A stretch of DNA of 45,035 nucleotides from an uncultured Bacilli bacterium (GCA_934098555.1 CAKOOQ010000005.1:1-45035), one strand, 5' to 3'. Counted from the first letter of the stretch, positions 32,331-40,696 are shown. Program-made: numbers and translations. The notes: generated from the sequence alone by a model not told the origin.

Positions 32331-32636
32331 TCACTTTCCATTTTGTATGCGCATACGATATCCAATTAAACCTTCTTTTATATCTTTTTTGACATTGCAA
32401 AGCAAAAATTTTCCTTGTCGCTTCTTCAAAAGGATTTTTGTTTTTAAAAGAACATACCTCCCTTCACTATCGACTTTCTTTAAATCTCGACAATCTAGGA
32501 TAAAGGAAGAAACCTGTTCTTTTTCAATGTAAGGAATCACATAATGATTCATTTTATAGGTTTCTTTCTTGGTTAAATTGCCTTTTAATTTTGCATATAA
32601 GGTATGCCCTTCTAAGCTCAAATTTAAAATTAGCAT
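32331..32636 (-). CDS. SpoIIAA-like STAS anti-sigma-factor antagonist
   Basis: About 101 residues of STAS fold: LEGHTLYAKLKGNLTKKETY at the start, SSFILDCRDLKKVDSEGRYV around the phosphorylation site, then LLKTKILLKKRQGKFLLCNV. The Asp-Ser pair used for phosphorylation in SpoIIAA/RsbV is kept, but the usual DS[ST]G is DSEG. ATG at 32636 with GAGGGTGAT upstream gives the standard length; longer starts run into a region without a ribosome binding site. It sits between an LCP gene and the sigma gene, with no kinase/anti-sigma gene in between. Confidence 0.8.
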   Translation of the reverse strand: MLILNLSLEGHTLYAKLKGNLTKKETYKMNHYVIPYIEKEQVSSFILDCRDLKKVDSEGRYVLLKTKILLKKRQGKFLLCNVKKDIKEGLIGYRMRIQNGK

Positions 32637-32717
32637 TCTATCACCCTCGCCTATTTTAATATAGAAGATTTTTTTTAAATTGGAAAGGATTTCGACAAGA
32701 TAAGCTAAAAAAAACAA

Positions 32718-34181
32718 CTAAGACGTCTTAGTTATTTCTTTTATTTTTTCTTTAGCCTTTTTAAGACTTCCTTCATCAGGAGTCATAACATAGGAATATA
32801 AATCAGGCATAGAAAGTGTTTTTTGATAATCATCCACACCCGAAAGAACATTACTAGAAATGTCCCAAGAACCCATCGTATCTAATTGCCATTCAAAGAA
32901 ACTTTTGATGGTATCTAAAGACATGTTGGTTGTAAAGTTTCCTTCTAAACTACCAATGATTTCAGGATATTTTATAAGAATACTCGGACTCGTAATTTTG
33001 TTTACAATGCCTTTTATAACTTGTTGCTGATGACGAGTTCTTGCGACATCCCCTTCTCTTAAGTTATACCTTTCTCTTACGTAAGCTAGCGCTTGTTTAC
33101 CATTTAAGGTAATGTCACCTTCTTTAAAAACATAATAGATGTGTTCTTCACCTTCTTCATAGTCAGCCGTAAACAAAAAAGGATTCGTGACCGTGATACC
33201 ACCAATAGCATCAACAATTTTAACAAGGGAAGTAAAGTTTAAACGAGCATAATAATTAATATCCGTATCAAGTAAATTTTCGATAGTTTTAACCGTAACA
33301 TCGACACCTCTTAGTCCCGTATGGGTTAACTTATCTTTTAAATCATTTTCACTGCCAAAAACAGAAACATAATAATCTCTAGGAATACTGGTAAGTAAAA
33401 CTTGATGAGTTAAAGGATTTAGACTCACAACCATATTAACATCGCTACGGCTAACGCTAGAAATTTTACCATACGTATCAATACCGGTTATATAAAGGTT
33501 AAAGGGTTCTTTCGTGATTTCGACTTCTTTGGCGATATTTTCTTTTTCATAACTAACCTCTAAAGTGTCAATAATTTTCACCATTTCACTGAAAGATGTA
33601 TCCATTTCTTTATACAAATTAAATTCTTCTTTTTCCATAAGAATGGCGGCAGTATAGCCTTTTTTTAAGCGACTTATTAAAGTCGTTGTATCCGTGATAG
33701 TCCGGTCATTTAAAGAAACCCTTTTCGATAATGTTTGAAAGGCTTTTAAAGCCCCCTTTTTACTCTCTAAATAATCGATTTCTTTATTTTCTAAATCTTC
33801 TAAAGTATTATAAGAACTTTCTTTTAAAACTAAAATATAATACGTTTCAGTTTGAATATTTAAAAAAGAAATATTTTTCAAAAAATTCTCGGTCACATTT
33901 TGATAATATAAAAGATAGCCATATGAGAAAATAAGTAAAAAAGATAAAATGGTACCTAATAAACGCATACGATAATTTTTTAAAGACATTAAAAAATATA
34001 AAAAAGCATCTATAGAAAATAAAATAATAAAAAGAAGAATAAGATACTTAAAAGGAATGAGTTCTAGTTTTACAAAATAAATATAGACAATCAGGCTTAT
34101 AAAAGCGACAACAAGAGAAAGGATTTTAAAAAGAAGACTTTTCTTTATTTTTTTCTTTTTTGTTTTTTTCACAACATTCAC
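32718..34181 (-). CDS. LytR-CpsA-Psr (LCP) family glycopolymer ligase
   Basis: Attaches anionic or other glycopolymers to peptidoglycan at the outer membrane face. 487 residues: three transmembrane segments in the first 100, an accessory domain (about 105-220), then the LCP core (about 230-450) with SRSDVNMVVSLNP, TSIPRDYYVSV, KLTHTGLRGVDVTVKTIENL, INYYARLNFTSLVKIVDAIGG, GKQALAYVRERYN and GDVARTRHQQQVIKGI. All conserved Arg/Asp positions are there. It lies between dacF and the STAS gene. Confidence 0.93.
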   Translation of the reverse strand: MNVVKKTKKKKIKKSLLFKILSLVVAFISLIVYIYFVKLELIPFKYLILLFIILFSIDAFLYFLMSLKNYRMRLLGTILSFLLIFSYGYLLYYQNVTENFLKNISFLNIQTETYYILVLKESSYNTLEDLENKEIDYLESKKGALKAFQTLSKRVSLNDRTITDTTTLISRLKKGYTAAILMEKEEFNLYKEMDTSFSEMVKIIDTLEVSYEKENIAKEVEITKEPFNLYITGIDTYGKISSVSRSDVNMVVSLNPLTHQVLLTSIPRDYYVSVFGSENDLKDKLTHTGLRGVDVTVKTIENLLDTDINYYARLNFTSLVKIVDAIGGITVTNPFLFTADYEEGEEHIYYVFKEGDITLNGKQALAYVRERYNLREGDVARTRHQQQVIKGIVNKITSPSILIKYPEIIGSLEGNFTTNMSLDTIKSFFEWQLDTMGSWDISSNVLSGVDDYQKTLSMPDLYSYVMTPDEGSLKKAKEKIKEITKTS

Positions 34182-34258
34182 CTACTCCTATTCTAGTAAA
34201 ATATAAGATACAACAAAAGGTTTTTTATTAAATTTGACACTTACTTGATAGTATTCAC

Positions 34259-35416
34259 CTATTTTATGAGTATTTTCCCAGCACTGATATTTTTTATATT
34301 TCGAAAAAAAAGTTTAAAATAAGACGCTTTATTAATACTTTTTAAAACCGTCACATCAAGACTTGTTATCAACTGTCCATTTTCATCAATCACCTGTGCT
34401 TGACCATAAATTTTTCCTTTTTCTAAAGGCGCTTTTAAAGAGTCAACCTCTACATTATAAGAGTAATGTGGGACGGCATCGGTATTTTTTAAAAGCTTGG
34501 TGTAATCTTCTTTTAAAGCAATCGAAACCGTCTCTTCTTCCCCATTTTCCACCCGTTTTGTTCCTAAAGCATTATCCTTGGAATATAAAATCACATTTTT
34601 ATAGCTATTAAAACCATAATTTAACATATTGGTGATATCACTACTTCTTTTGTCCGATGTTTCTTCACCCATAACAACCGCGATAAGACGAAGATTATTT
34701 TTTTTCGCAGTCGCGGTTAGGCAATAACCCGCTGTTTGGGTAAATCCTGTTTTTAGCCCATCTACTCCATCATAAAATCTAACAAGGCGGTTGGTATTCA
34801 CAAGCCAAATACTGGTACCATCGTTTTTCTTTAAATAGTCTTCATATATACGTGTAAACTCTAAAATCTTTTCATGTTTAATGAGTTCGCGAGCGAGAAT
34901 AGCCATATCATGAGCACTTGATGTGTGTCCTTCTGCATCAAGTCCATGAGGGTTTTTAAATACGGTGGAAGTAAGACCCAAAGAAGAAGCCTTTTCATTC
35001 ATTTTAGCCACGAAATTTTCGACACTGCCAAACGCTTTTTCGGAAAGAGCTACTATGGCATCATTTCCTGAAGCAACCGCGACACCTTTTAAAAGTTCTC
35101 TTACTTTATACACTTCACCTGCTTGTAAAAATAATTGACTACCACCCATACTACTAGCTCTTTCACTAATAGTAACGTCATCGTCAAAAGAAAGGCGACC
35201 GGCATCAATTTCTTCCATGATTAAAAGCATGCTTGCGATTTTAGTCATCGACGCAGGCGGCAAGGCCTCATTTTCATTTTTTTGATATAAAACTTCACCT
35301 GAATTAAAGTCCATTAACAAAGCACTTTTAGCATTAGATGCTAAATCATTTTCTTCAGCATATACAAATCCTATGCTAAGAAAAAATAAGCACACACTCC
35401 ATATAACTTTTTTCAT
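34259..35416 (-). CDS. dacF: D-alanyl-D-alanine carboxypeptidase, DacF/PBP5 type
   Basis: Trims the terminal D-Ala of peptidoglycan stem peptides. 385 residues: signal peptide (1-20, FVYA|EEN), SxxK in PPASMTKIAS (Ser56, Lys59), SxN in VASGNDAIVAL, KTG in DGLKTGFTQTAGYC, and a C-terminal beta domain with an amphipathic end (FFRNIKNISAGKIL) as membrane anchor. Ribosome binding site AAGAGGTGG. It starts the group dacF-LCP-STAS-sigma, and dacF heads the spoIIA operon in B. subtilis, which supports the DacF name over other PBP5 paralogues. Confidence 0.92.
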   Translation of the reverse strand: MKKVIWSVCLFFLSIGFVYAEENDLASNAKSALLMDFNSGEVLYQKNENEALPPASMTKIASMLLIMEEIDAGRLSFDDDVTISERASSMGGSQLFLQAGEVYKVRELLKGVAVASGNDAIVALSEKAFGSVENFVAKMNEKASSLGLTSTVFKNPHGLDAEGHTSSAHDMAILARELIKHEKILEFTRIYEDYLKKNDGTSIWLVNTNRLVRFYDGVDGLKTGFTQTAGYCLTATAKKNNLRLIAVVMGEETSDKRSSDITNMLNYGFNSYKNVILYSKDNALGTKRVENGEEETVSIALKEDYTKLLKNTDAVPHYSYNVEVDSLKAPLEKGKIYGQAQVIDENGQLITSLDVTVLKSINKASYFKLFFRNIKNISAGKILIK

Positions 35417-35478
35417 AAACCACCTCTTAACACCACTTTATGATAAAGAAAAAAGATTATTCATAATACAGTAGCCTC

Positions 35479-35856
35479 TTATGAATTTTTTTTAAAGTAA
35501 TCAGTGATATTTTGAAGCGTCTCTTTTTCTTGTTTTACAAAAGAAGGCTTAATAAAGTAAAGTTCACAAATATTTATTACCATATAACAAAAAGCGCTTT
35601 TAAAAGAAAGAGTGACTATATAAATAAAAAGAAAAGCACTTAACGAGGTCAAAAGAAGATACGGTTTTAAAAGACGATAATAAGAGCCATCCTTCCTTTT
35701 CCTTAAGGGAGTAAAAAAACCATAAGAAAGAGCTAAAAAATTATAAGGAAGATAAATTAAATAAGAAAGACTATAGATAGATGGTAGACCTATAAATTTT
35801 ATAAAGTAACCTAATAAAATAACCGTAAAATAACGAAACCAATAATAAATTAACAT
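35479..35856 (-). CDS. Small polytopic membrane protein
   Basis: 125 residues with three to four hydrophobic segments (YYWFRYFTVILLGYFI, YLIYLPYNFLALSYGFF, LLLTSLSAFLFIYIVTLSF) and a charged tail. No family recognised. It lies upstream of dacF on the same strand and divergent from the VanY-type gene. Confidence 0.6.
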   Translation of the reverse strand: MLIYYWFRYFTVILLGYFIKFIGLPSIYSLSYLIYLPYNFLALSYGFFTPLRKRKDGSYYRLLKPYLLLTSLSAFLFIYIVTLSFKSAFCYMVINICELYFIKPSFVKQEKETLQNITDYFKKNS

Positions 35857-35935
35857 TTTTATCCTCTTTTCTTATCATCATTGTACCATATAAAAAATTT
35901 TTTTAAAACTTTAGTCATATTTTAAGAAAAATTGG

Positions 35936-35941
35936 TATAAT
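35936..35941 (+). promoter_or_regulatory. -10 box upstream of the VanY-type gene
   Basis: TATAAT preceded by GG, 22 bp before ATG 35963; the -35 region (TAGTCA, 18-bp spacing) is weak. Confidence 0.5.
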
Positions 35942-35962
35942 GAATTAAAGGAAGTGGAAAAA

Positions 35963-36958
35963 ATGAAATTAAAGAAAGAGTGGAAAGTCGTGATTATACT
36001 TATTTTTATCTTAAGTATTATTCTTACTTTGCTTGTTTTTAAGACAGATATTTTTAAAAAGAAAGAAGAAAAAGTAATCCCTAAAACACCAGAAGAAGTT
36101 TTGCTAGATCAAGGAATTAAACTGGTAAGTAAAGAAGATTTTGTAAAGAAAACGGAAAAACTTTTAAGTAAGGGCTATAAACCCGAAGAAATTAACCAAA
36201 TTTATGAATACATGAGTGATAAAAACCTCAACGCCATTTTAGAAAATGATTATACGGATTTAAGTTCTTTTTATCCAATTAGTAATTTTAATTTTGCTAA
36301 AATAGAACGTTATAAGGCTTATCAAACTTTAGAAAATTTAGATATGAAAGAGGCTGTTACTCGGGTAAATCTTAATTTGGATATTCCCCCTTACAGCGAG
36401 GTCACTGAAATCAAAGACCCGGCTTCTTTAACAGTATGTGTCAGTAAATATAGGCACTTACCAAGCACCTATGTTCCTGAAGATTTAGAAAACATTCCAG
36501 GGTATTCTTTACAGCTAAGAAAAGTCGCGATGGACGATTATTTAAAACTCATTGAAGCTTCTAAGTTAGATGGGTTAAGCCTTGTGCCTTACAGCACGTA
36601 CCGTTCTTATGACTATCAAGTAAAACTTTATAATTATTATTTGGAAAGAGATTCCGTAAATGTGGTCGACACCTACTCCGCACGGCCCGGACACTCTGAA
36701 CATCAAACAGGTTTAACCATTGATATTCGTTCACGTTCTTTAACGGATAATTTAACGGATAGTGATTACAATTGGATGATGAATAATAGTTATAAATATG
36801 GCTTTATTATTCGCTATCCTAAAAACAGTCAAAATATCACTGGTTATATTGAAGAACCTTGGCATATTCGTTATGTTGGAGTCGATGTTGCGACCAAAAT
36901 ACATGACTTAAATATTAGTTTAGATGAATATAATGACTTATATTTAACAGAATATTAA
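35963..36958 (+). CDS. Membrane-anchored D,D-carboxypeptidase, VanY/M15B family
   Basis: 331 residues: N-terminal transmembrane anchor (about 8-28), a helical linker domain of about 100 residues, then the M15 zinc peptidase core with the ligand set in RPGHSEHQTGLTIDIRS (His, Asp) and EPWHIRYVG (His, with catalytic Glu), plus SLVPYSTYRSYDYQVKLYN. ATG at 35963 has an AAAGGAAG site; an in-frame GTG lies at 35954. No van regulatory or ligase genes nearby, so this is a wall-remodelling enzyme. The last 4 nt overlap the antisense bacteriocin peptide gene. Confidence 0.9.
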   Translation: MKLKKEWKVVIILIFILSIILTLLVFKTDIFKKKEEKVIPKTPEEVLLDQGIKLVSKEDFVKKTEKLLSKGYKPEEINQIYEYMSDKNLNAILENDYTDLSSFYPISNFNFAKIERYKAYQTLENLDMKEAVTRVNLNLDIPPYSEVTEIKDPASLTVCVSKYRHLPSTYVPEDLENIPGYSLQLRKVAMDDYLKLIEASKLDGLSLVPYSTYRSYDYQVKLYNYYLERDSVNVVDTYSARPGHSEHQTGLTIDIRSRSLTDNLTDSDYNWMMNNSYKYGFIIRYPKNSQNITGYIEEPWHIRYVGVDVATKIHDLNISLDEYNDLYLTEY

Positions 36959-37107
36959 CAGCTTTTAAAGAAAAAATCACCGATATTTTTACCCACAATT
37001 TTACCAAACTCATAAAGTGTTTCTAAAGCATTGGATATGGCATTAATAAGGGCTGCGGAAATAGCCCCTCCTTTGATATTTTGTAATTCCTTTTTTTCTA
37101 AAATCAT
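36955..37107 (-). CDS. Bacteriocin-like double-glycine leader peptide 2 (50 aa)
   Basis: Small gene behind an AAAGGATT site, 13 nt after the stop of peptide 1. It encodes a leader MILEKKELQNIKGG, matching the C39 consensus (L-x-x-x-E-L-x-x-I-x-GG). The predicted mature peptide is 36 residues: AISAALINAISNALE..., then a GxxxGxxxG stretch (GKIVGKNIG, residues 35-43) and FFFKSC with the only Cys as last residue. It is the last gene of the transporter operon. With peptide 1 it looks like a two-peptide class IIb bacteriocin. Activity is inference. Confidence 0.82.
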   Translation of the reverse strand: MILEKKELQNIKGGAISAALINAISNALETLYEFGKIVGKNIGDFFFKSC

Positions 37108-37120
37108 ATTTTAATCCTTT

Positions 37121-37270
37121 CTATTTTGAGCATTTTTCTTGAAGATAATTTTGGATGCCTTCGTAAACGCCCACAACGAAAGTAAAAATTCCACCCAAAA
37201 CGCCAATGACCATAGTAAAATTCGTAAGTCCGCCACCATGAATCATTTTTAATTTTTCATCATTTAACAT
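37121..37270 (-). CDS. Bacteriocin-like double-glycine leader peptide 1 (49 aa)
   Basis: ATG at 37270 is one base after the accessory-protein stop; the site GGAGGTGG is contained in the last codons of that gene. Leader MLNDEKLKMIHGG ends in a Gly-Gly processing site (a third Gly follows). The predicted mature peptide has 36 residues and is hydrophobic, with GxxxG at G23-G27 and G34-G38 (VVGVYEG) and one Cys near its end (QEKCSK). Leader, size and position behind a C39 transporter make it a bacteriocin precursor; its sequence family is not one I recognise. Confidence 0.85.
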   Translation of the reverse strand: MLNDEKLKMIHGGGLTNFTMVIGVLGGIFTFVVGVYEGIQNYLQEKCSK

Positions 37271-37271
37271 A

Positions 37272-37712
37272 TTAACCACCTCCTTTCATGGTTTTTATAA
37301 GAAGCTTTATAAAGGCTTCTTTTTTTGTTTCTAATTTAAGAGTTAGACTTTCTTTGTCCACGTAATTAAGACAATCAATTTCTAAGGCAACTTCTTGGAC
37401 AATGGTTTGGTTATCCTCTAAAACTTTCAAAGGACCCATTTCTGCCTTTTTTACATGTACCTTTTCTTTAGCAATATAATAGTTTTCTTTCTCTGTTAAA
37501 AAATCATCCTTTAAAGCATAAAAGGTTAAATAGCAATCTTTATCACAATGATAAATAGCCGTATATTCTTTAAAAAAAGAAAGTTCTTGAAAAGCAAAAA
37601 GAAAGAGAAAATAAAGAAACAAAACAATAAGGAAAAGAAAACAAAGCCATCCTTTCACTTTCATATGTAAAAGAGCATAAACGTTATAATAAATACTACG
37701 ATTCTTTACCAT
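37272..37712 (-). CDS. Very short bacteriocin-export accessory protein candidate
   Basis: 146 residues: an N-terminal membrane helix (about 20-43, Leu/Phe rich) followed by a small outward domain with beta-like segments (YTAIYHCDKDCYLTFYAL, YYIAKEKVHVKKAEMGPL) and three cysteines. Position between a C39 transporter and the peptide genes is that of the HlyD/LcnD-type membrane-fusion protein, yet those are usually above 400 residues and contain a long coiled coil, absent here. It overlaps the transporter gene by 7 nt. It could instead be an immunity protein. Confidence 0.7.
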   Translation of the reverse strand: MVKNRSIYYNVYALLHMKVKGWLCFLFLIVLFLYFLFLFAFQELSFFKEYTAIYHCDKDCYLTFYALKDDFLTEKENYYIAKEKVHVKKAEMGPLKVLEDNQTIVQEVALEIDCLNYVDKESLTLKLETKKEAFIKLLIKTMKGGG

Positions 37713-39724
37713 GTAAGACTCCTTTCAAATAATTCTTCATGATTTTTATGGCTAATATAAAGAAGAGTTTTCCCTTTTAAGTATTTACGAATCTTTTTAA
37801 TAATTTCGACTTCTTGATCTACATCCACTTCACTTAAACATTCATCAAGTAAATAAAAACTAGCCTTTTTAAGTAAAGTTCTCGCCAGTAAAATACGTTG
37901 CCTTTCTCCACCAGAGACCATGGAAGGCTCTATTTTACTTTCATAACGTAAAGGCCTTTTTGAAACCATACTTTCTAAATTACAAATTTGACAGACTTTA
38001 ACAAAATCTTCTTCCGAAGAGCCAAAGAGAATATTTTCTTTTATAGTTCCCGTAAAAAGACGTTCTTGCTGACTTAAATACACGATAGAACTCCGAATTA
38101 AAGATAAGGAATAATCTTTTATATTTTGTTTATCATATAAGATAGAACCTTCATAGTCTTTATATTCACCATGTAAAATTTTACAAAGTGTACTTTTCCC
38201 CACCCCACTTTCCGCGGTTAAAAACACATGTTCTTTTGCTTTAATCGTCAAATTCACATTCTTTAAAACAAAATTTATACGATTATAAGAGAAAGAAAGT
38301 TTACTTATTTTAATAGAAAAAGGTTCTAAAATAGGTTTAACATACGTTAGCTTTTCTTCCTCTAAGTGAATCATCTCGGTCATCTTTTCCACGATAGCCT
38401 TTAAATAATAATATTTAGGTCCAATATCACCAAGCGACTTTAAGGGATTTACAAAATAAAAATAAAGACTTTGAAACGTAATAAAATTTAAAAGTTCTAA
38501 TTTTTCTTTATAAATAAGAAAAAGTCCTAGGCTTAAAAAGGCAAAAGATAATATTTCTAAATAACTATTTTTAATAAAATTTAAAAGTAAGGCTTTTTTC
38601 TGTTCTTTAAATAAGCTAATTTCATATAAAGAAAGATTTTTCTCAAGTTCATTAAAACAATACTCAAAATTATTAAAATGCTTCATTGAAGGAAAAAGAC
38701 GAACCATTTCCATTAAATGAGCTTGCCAGTTTTTATCTTCCTTTAAAATATGCTGTAAAAGATAATAAGAATGCTTAGCTAAAAGAAAACTCAAAAAGAT
38801 ATAGCCAAGCATACCTAAAAAAAGAAAAAGGCTTAAAGAGGCATTTAGAAAAAAAGCAAAGAAAACAACTAGTAAAAATAAACTAAAATTTAAAATAAAT
38901 TCTATAAAAGTATTTTGAAACAAATTTTTAATTTCAAAAGCATTTTGGACACGTGCTAAGATGTCGGCCTCATGATAGCTTAAAAATTTTTCTAAAGTTA
39001 AGGAAAAAAGGTGATGTAAAAAGGCATAAAGATACGTCACTTCAATATTTTTATTTAGATGTATTTTATAGTACTCTTGATAATAAGAAAAAATAAGGCG
39101 AAAGAAAAGAGCAATGATAAAAAGAAGAAAGATAAGCGTAAAAGACTTAAAAGAGGTCATACCAAGTGTTTTCATAGCCACCTTAAAGTAAAGACTATTT
39201 AAAATAGTTAAAAAGCTTACTATCAAACTACACAGTAAGATAATAGAAACCCACTTCTTTTCTTTCTTTAGCAAGTTAAATAACACCGTTATAATGCTTC
39301 TTTCTTTTTCAAAGCGAGGGATGAAACCCTTTGGTATAGCAAATAAGATAACACCATCCCAAAGATGTTCAAAATCGCTTTTAGATAGTACTTTTTTGCC
39401 AAGCATCGGATCCATTATGGTAACTTCTTCTTTTTTGATATGAATTAAAACGACAAAATGATTCATGCCATTTTGCAAAACTACATGAATAATTGCCGGC
39501 AAAAAGGTGTTATTTAAATCTTTGTAAGAAAGCTTCTTACCAAAAGAATCAAAATTATATTTTTTAAATGTTTCTACTAAATGATAAGCCGTTGTCCCTT
39601 CTTCATTTGTACAGGTATCTTCCCTTAGTTTTTCGATAGGAATATAACCATCATAATAACGAATCACATACTCCATACAGCTTACGCCACAGTCTTTAAA
39701 ATCACGTTGTGAAATCACTTGCAT
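37706..39724 (-). CDS. C39-peptidase bacteriocin ABC transporter
   Basis: Cuts Gly-Gly leaders and exports the peptides. 672 residues in three parts: N-terminal peptidase C39 (about 1-135) with Gln6 and catalytic Cys12 in SQRDFKDCGVSC, His in NGMNHFVVLIH (about 89) and Asp in IMDPMLGKK (about 105); six membrane helices (about 155-430); and an ABC ATPase with Walker A AESGVGKST (about 505), signature VSGGERQR (603), Walker B FYLLDE (623) and H-loop His in ISHKN. All catalytic residues are present. First gene of the operon; ribosome binding site GGAGGG. Confidence 0.95.
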   Translation of the reverse strand: MQVISQRDFKDCGVSCMEYVIRYYDGYIPIEKLREDTCTNEEGTTAYHLVETFKKYNFDSFGKKLSYKDLNNTFLPAIIHVVLQNGMNHFVVLIHIKKEEVTIMDPMLGKKVLSKSDFEHLWDGVILFAIPKGFIPRFEKERSIITVLFNLLKKEKKWVSIILLCSLIVSFLTILNSLYFKVAMKTLGMTSFKSFTLIFLLFIIALFFRLIFSYYQEYYKIHLNKNIEVTYLYAFLHHLFSLTLEKFLSYHEADILARVQNAFEIKNLFQNTFIEFILNFSLFLLVVFFAFFLNASLSLFLFLGMLGYIFLSFLLAKHSYYLLQHILKEDKNWQAHLMEMVRLFPSMKHFNNFEYCFNELEKNLSLYEISLFKEQKKALLLNFIKNSYLEILSFAFLSLGLFLIYKEKLELLNFITFQSLYFYFVNPLKSLGDIGPKYYYLKAIVEKMTEMIHLEEEKLTYVKPILEPFSIKISKLSFSYNRINFVLKNVNLTIKAKEHVFLTAESGVGKSTLCKILHGEYKDYEGSILYDKQNIKDYSLSLIRSSIVYLSQQERLFTGTIKENILFGSSEEDFVKVCQICNLESMVSKRPLRYESKIEPSMVSGGERQRILLARTLLKKASFYLLDECLSEVDVDQEVEIIKKIRKYLKGKTLLYISHKNHEELFERSLTW

Positions 39725-39814
39725 AATTTTCCCTCCTACTTATATATTCAAGAAAAAATCGTGATTTCCTTTTTTTTCCATGAAAAAAATTGCAATTTCT
39801 TGCAATTTTGACAC

Positions 39815-40573
39815 TTATTTGACACTTTTTGCTCTTTTTTTATATTTTTTTTTCTTCTCTTTTTCTTTGATTTCCAATTTTTTCATAAGTTCAAATTCTC
39901 TTTCATTTCCCTTAAATAAAGTTGGAAAAGCTTTAAATAATCTTTTAGGATAATGACGAAAACCTTTGATTCTTTTTTTCAACATTTTTTCAAACATGCC
40001 TGGTAAACGGGCTAATTTTTCATTTTTTAAATTCTCCACGACAATAATATGATTTCTTAAATTGTAAGCCACAAGACAAGAATAAACGAGGTCAAAGATA
40101 AAAATAACAAAAGTAAGACAAGCACTTATAATTAAAACAGAATCTTTAGCTTGTAATAAAAAATGAGAAATACTAGGGTTTAGAACATACAAAACAACAG
40201 GTGTACCAAGCCCAAACGCCAAAAGATTTTTTAAGCAAACACGGCCATTAATATTAAATTTTTCTTTGCTATAATCCCACCATTTATTATGGAAAATCTT
40301 TTCTAGAAAATAGCTTGTGAAATATTCTAATGTCCCGGTGATTAACATTCCTAAAAAAATAACCGTTAAAATATTTTTAACATCATAACTAAAAGGTTTT
40401 AAAAGGTAAATAAGAAACAAACTTCCAAATCCATAAATAGGAATAATAGGACCACAGAAAAAACCACGATTCGTTATTTTACGGTCTATAATCGCACAGC
40501 AAGTCATTTCAAATATATATCCTACCATACTAAATAAAATGAATTTTAAAAACAATAAAGAAATTCTATACAT
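39815..40573 (-). CDS. Multipass membrane protein, CmpB / putative ABC-transporter type IV family
   Basis: About 252 residues with five or six membrane helices and a basic cytoplasmic tail (KEKEKKKKYKKRAKS). The N-terminal half has the conserved blocks of the CmpB-type family: FILFSMVGYIFEMTCCAI, NRGFFCGPIIPIYGFGSL, TGTLEYFTSYFLEKIFHNKW and WWDYS followed by NGRVCLKN. Despite the family name no ATPase is linked. ATG at 40573 has AGAAGGAAAAAG upstream. Its position 90 bp before the bacteriocin transporter could mean co-expression; no direct evidence. Confidence 0.8.
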   Translation of the reverse strand: MYRISLLFLKFILFSMVGYIFEMTCCAIIDRKITNRGFFCGPIIPIYGFGSLFLIYLLKPFSYDVKNILTVIFLGMLITGTLEYFTSYFLEKIFHNKWWDYSKEKFNINGRVCLKNLLAFGLGTPVVLYVLNPSISHFLLQAKDSVLIISACLTFVIFIFDLVYSCLVAYNLRNHIIVVENLKNEKLARLPGMFEKMLKKRIKGFRHYPKRLFKAFPTLFKGNEREFELMKKLEIKEKEKKKKYKKRAKSVK

Positions 40574-40696
40574 ACTTTTTCCTTCTCTTTCCAATATTAC
40601 GTTAGCTTTATTATACCATAGCTTTTTTCGATTATGAGAAAAATAGCATAATTTTTATCTTCACTCATATTTTTTAATAGAAACGGGAGGATGATT

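Noticed and set aside
35963..36958. VanY-type gene as part of a glycopeptide-resistance cluster
   Set aside because: No vanHAX, vanRS or ligase genes nearby; stand-alone M15B carboxypeptidases are common wall enzymes.
39815..40573. CmpB-type protein as the bacteriocin immunity protein
   Set aside because: The family is widespread without bacteriocins and the gene has its own start region; location alone is not enough.
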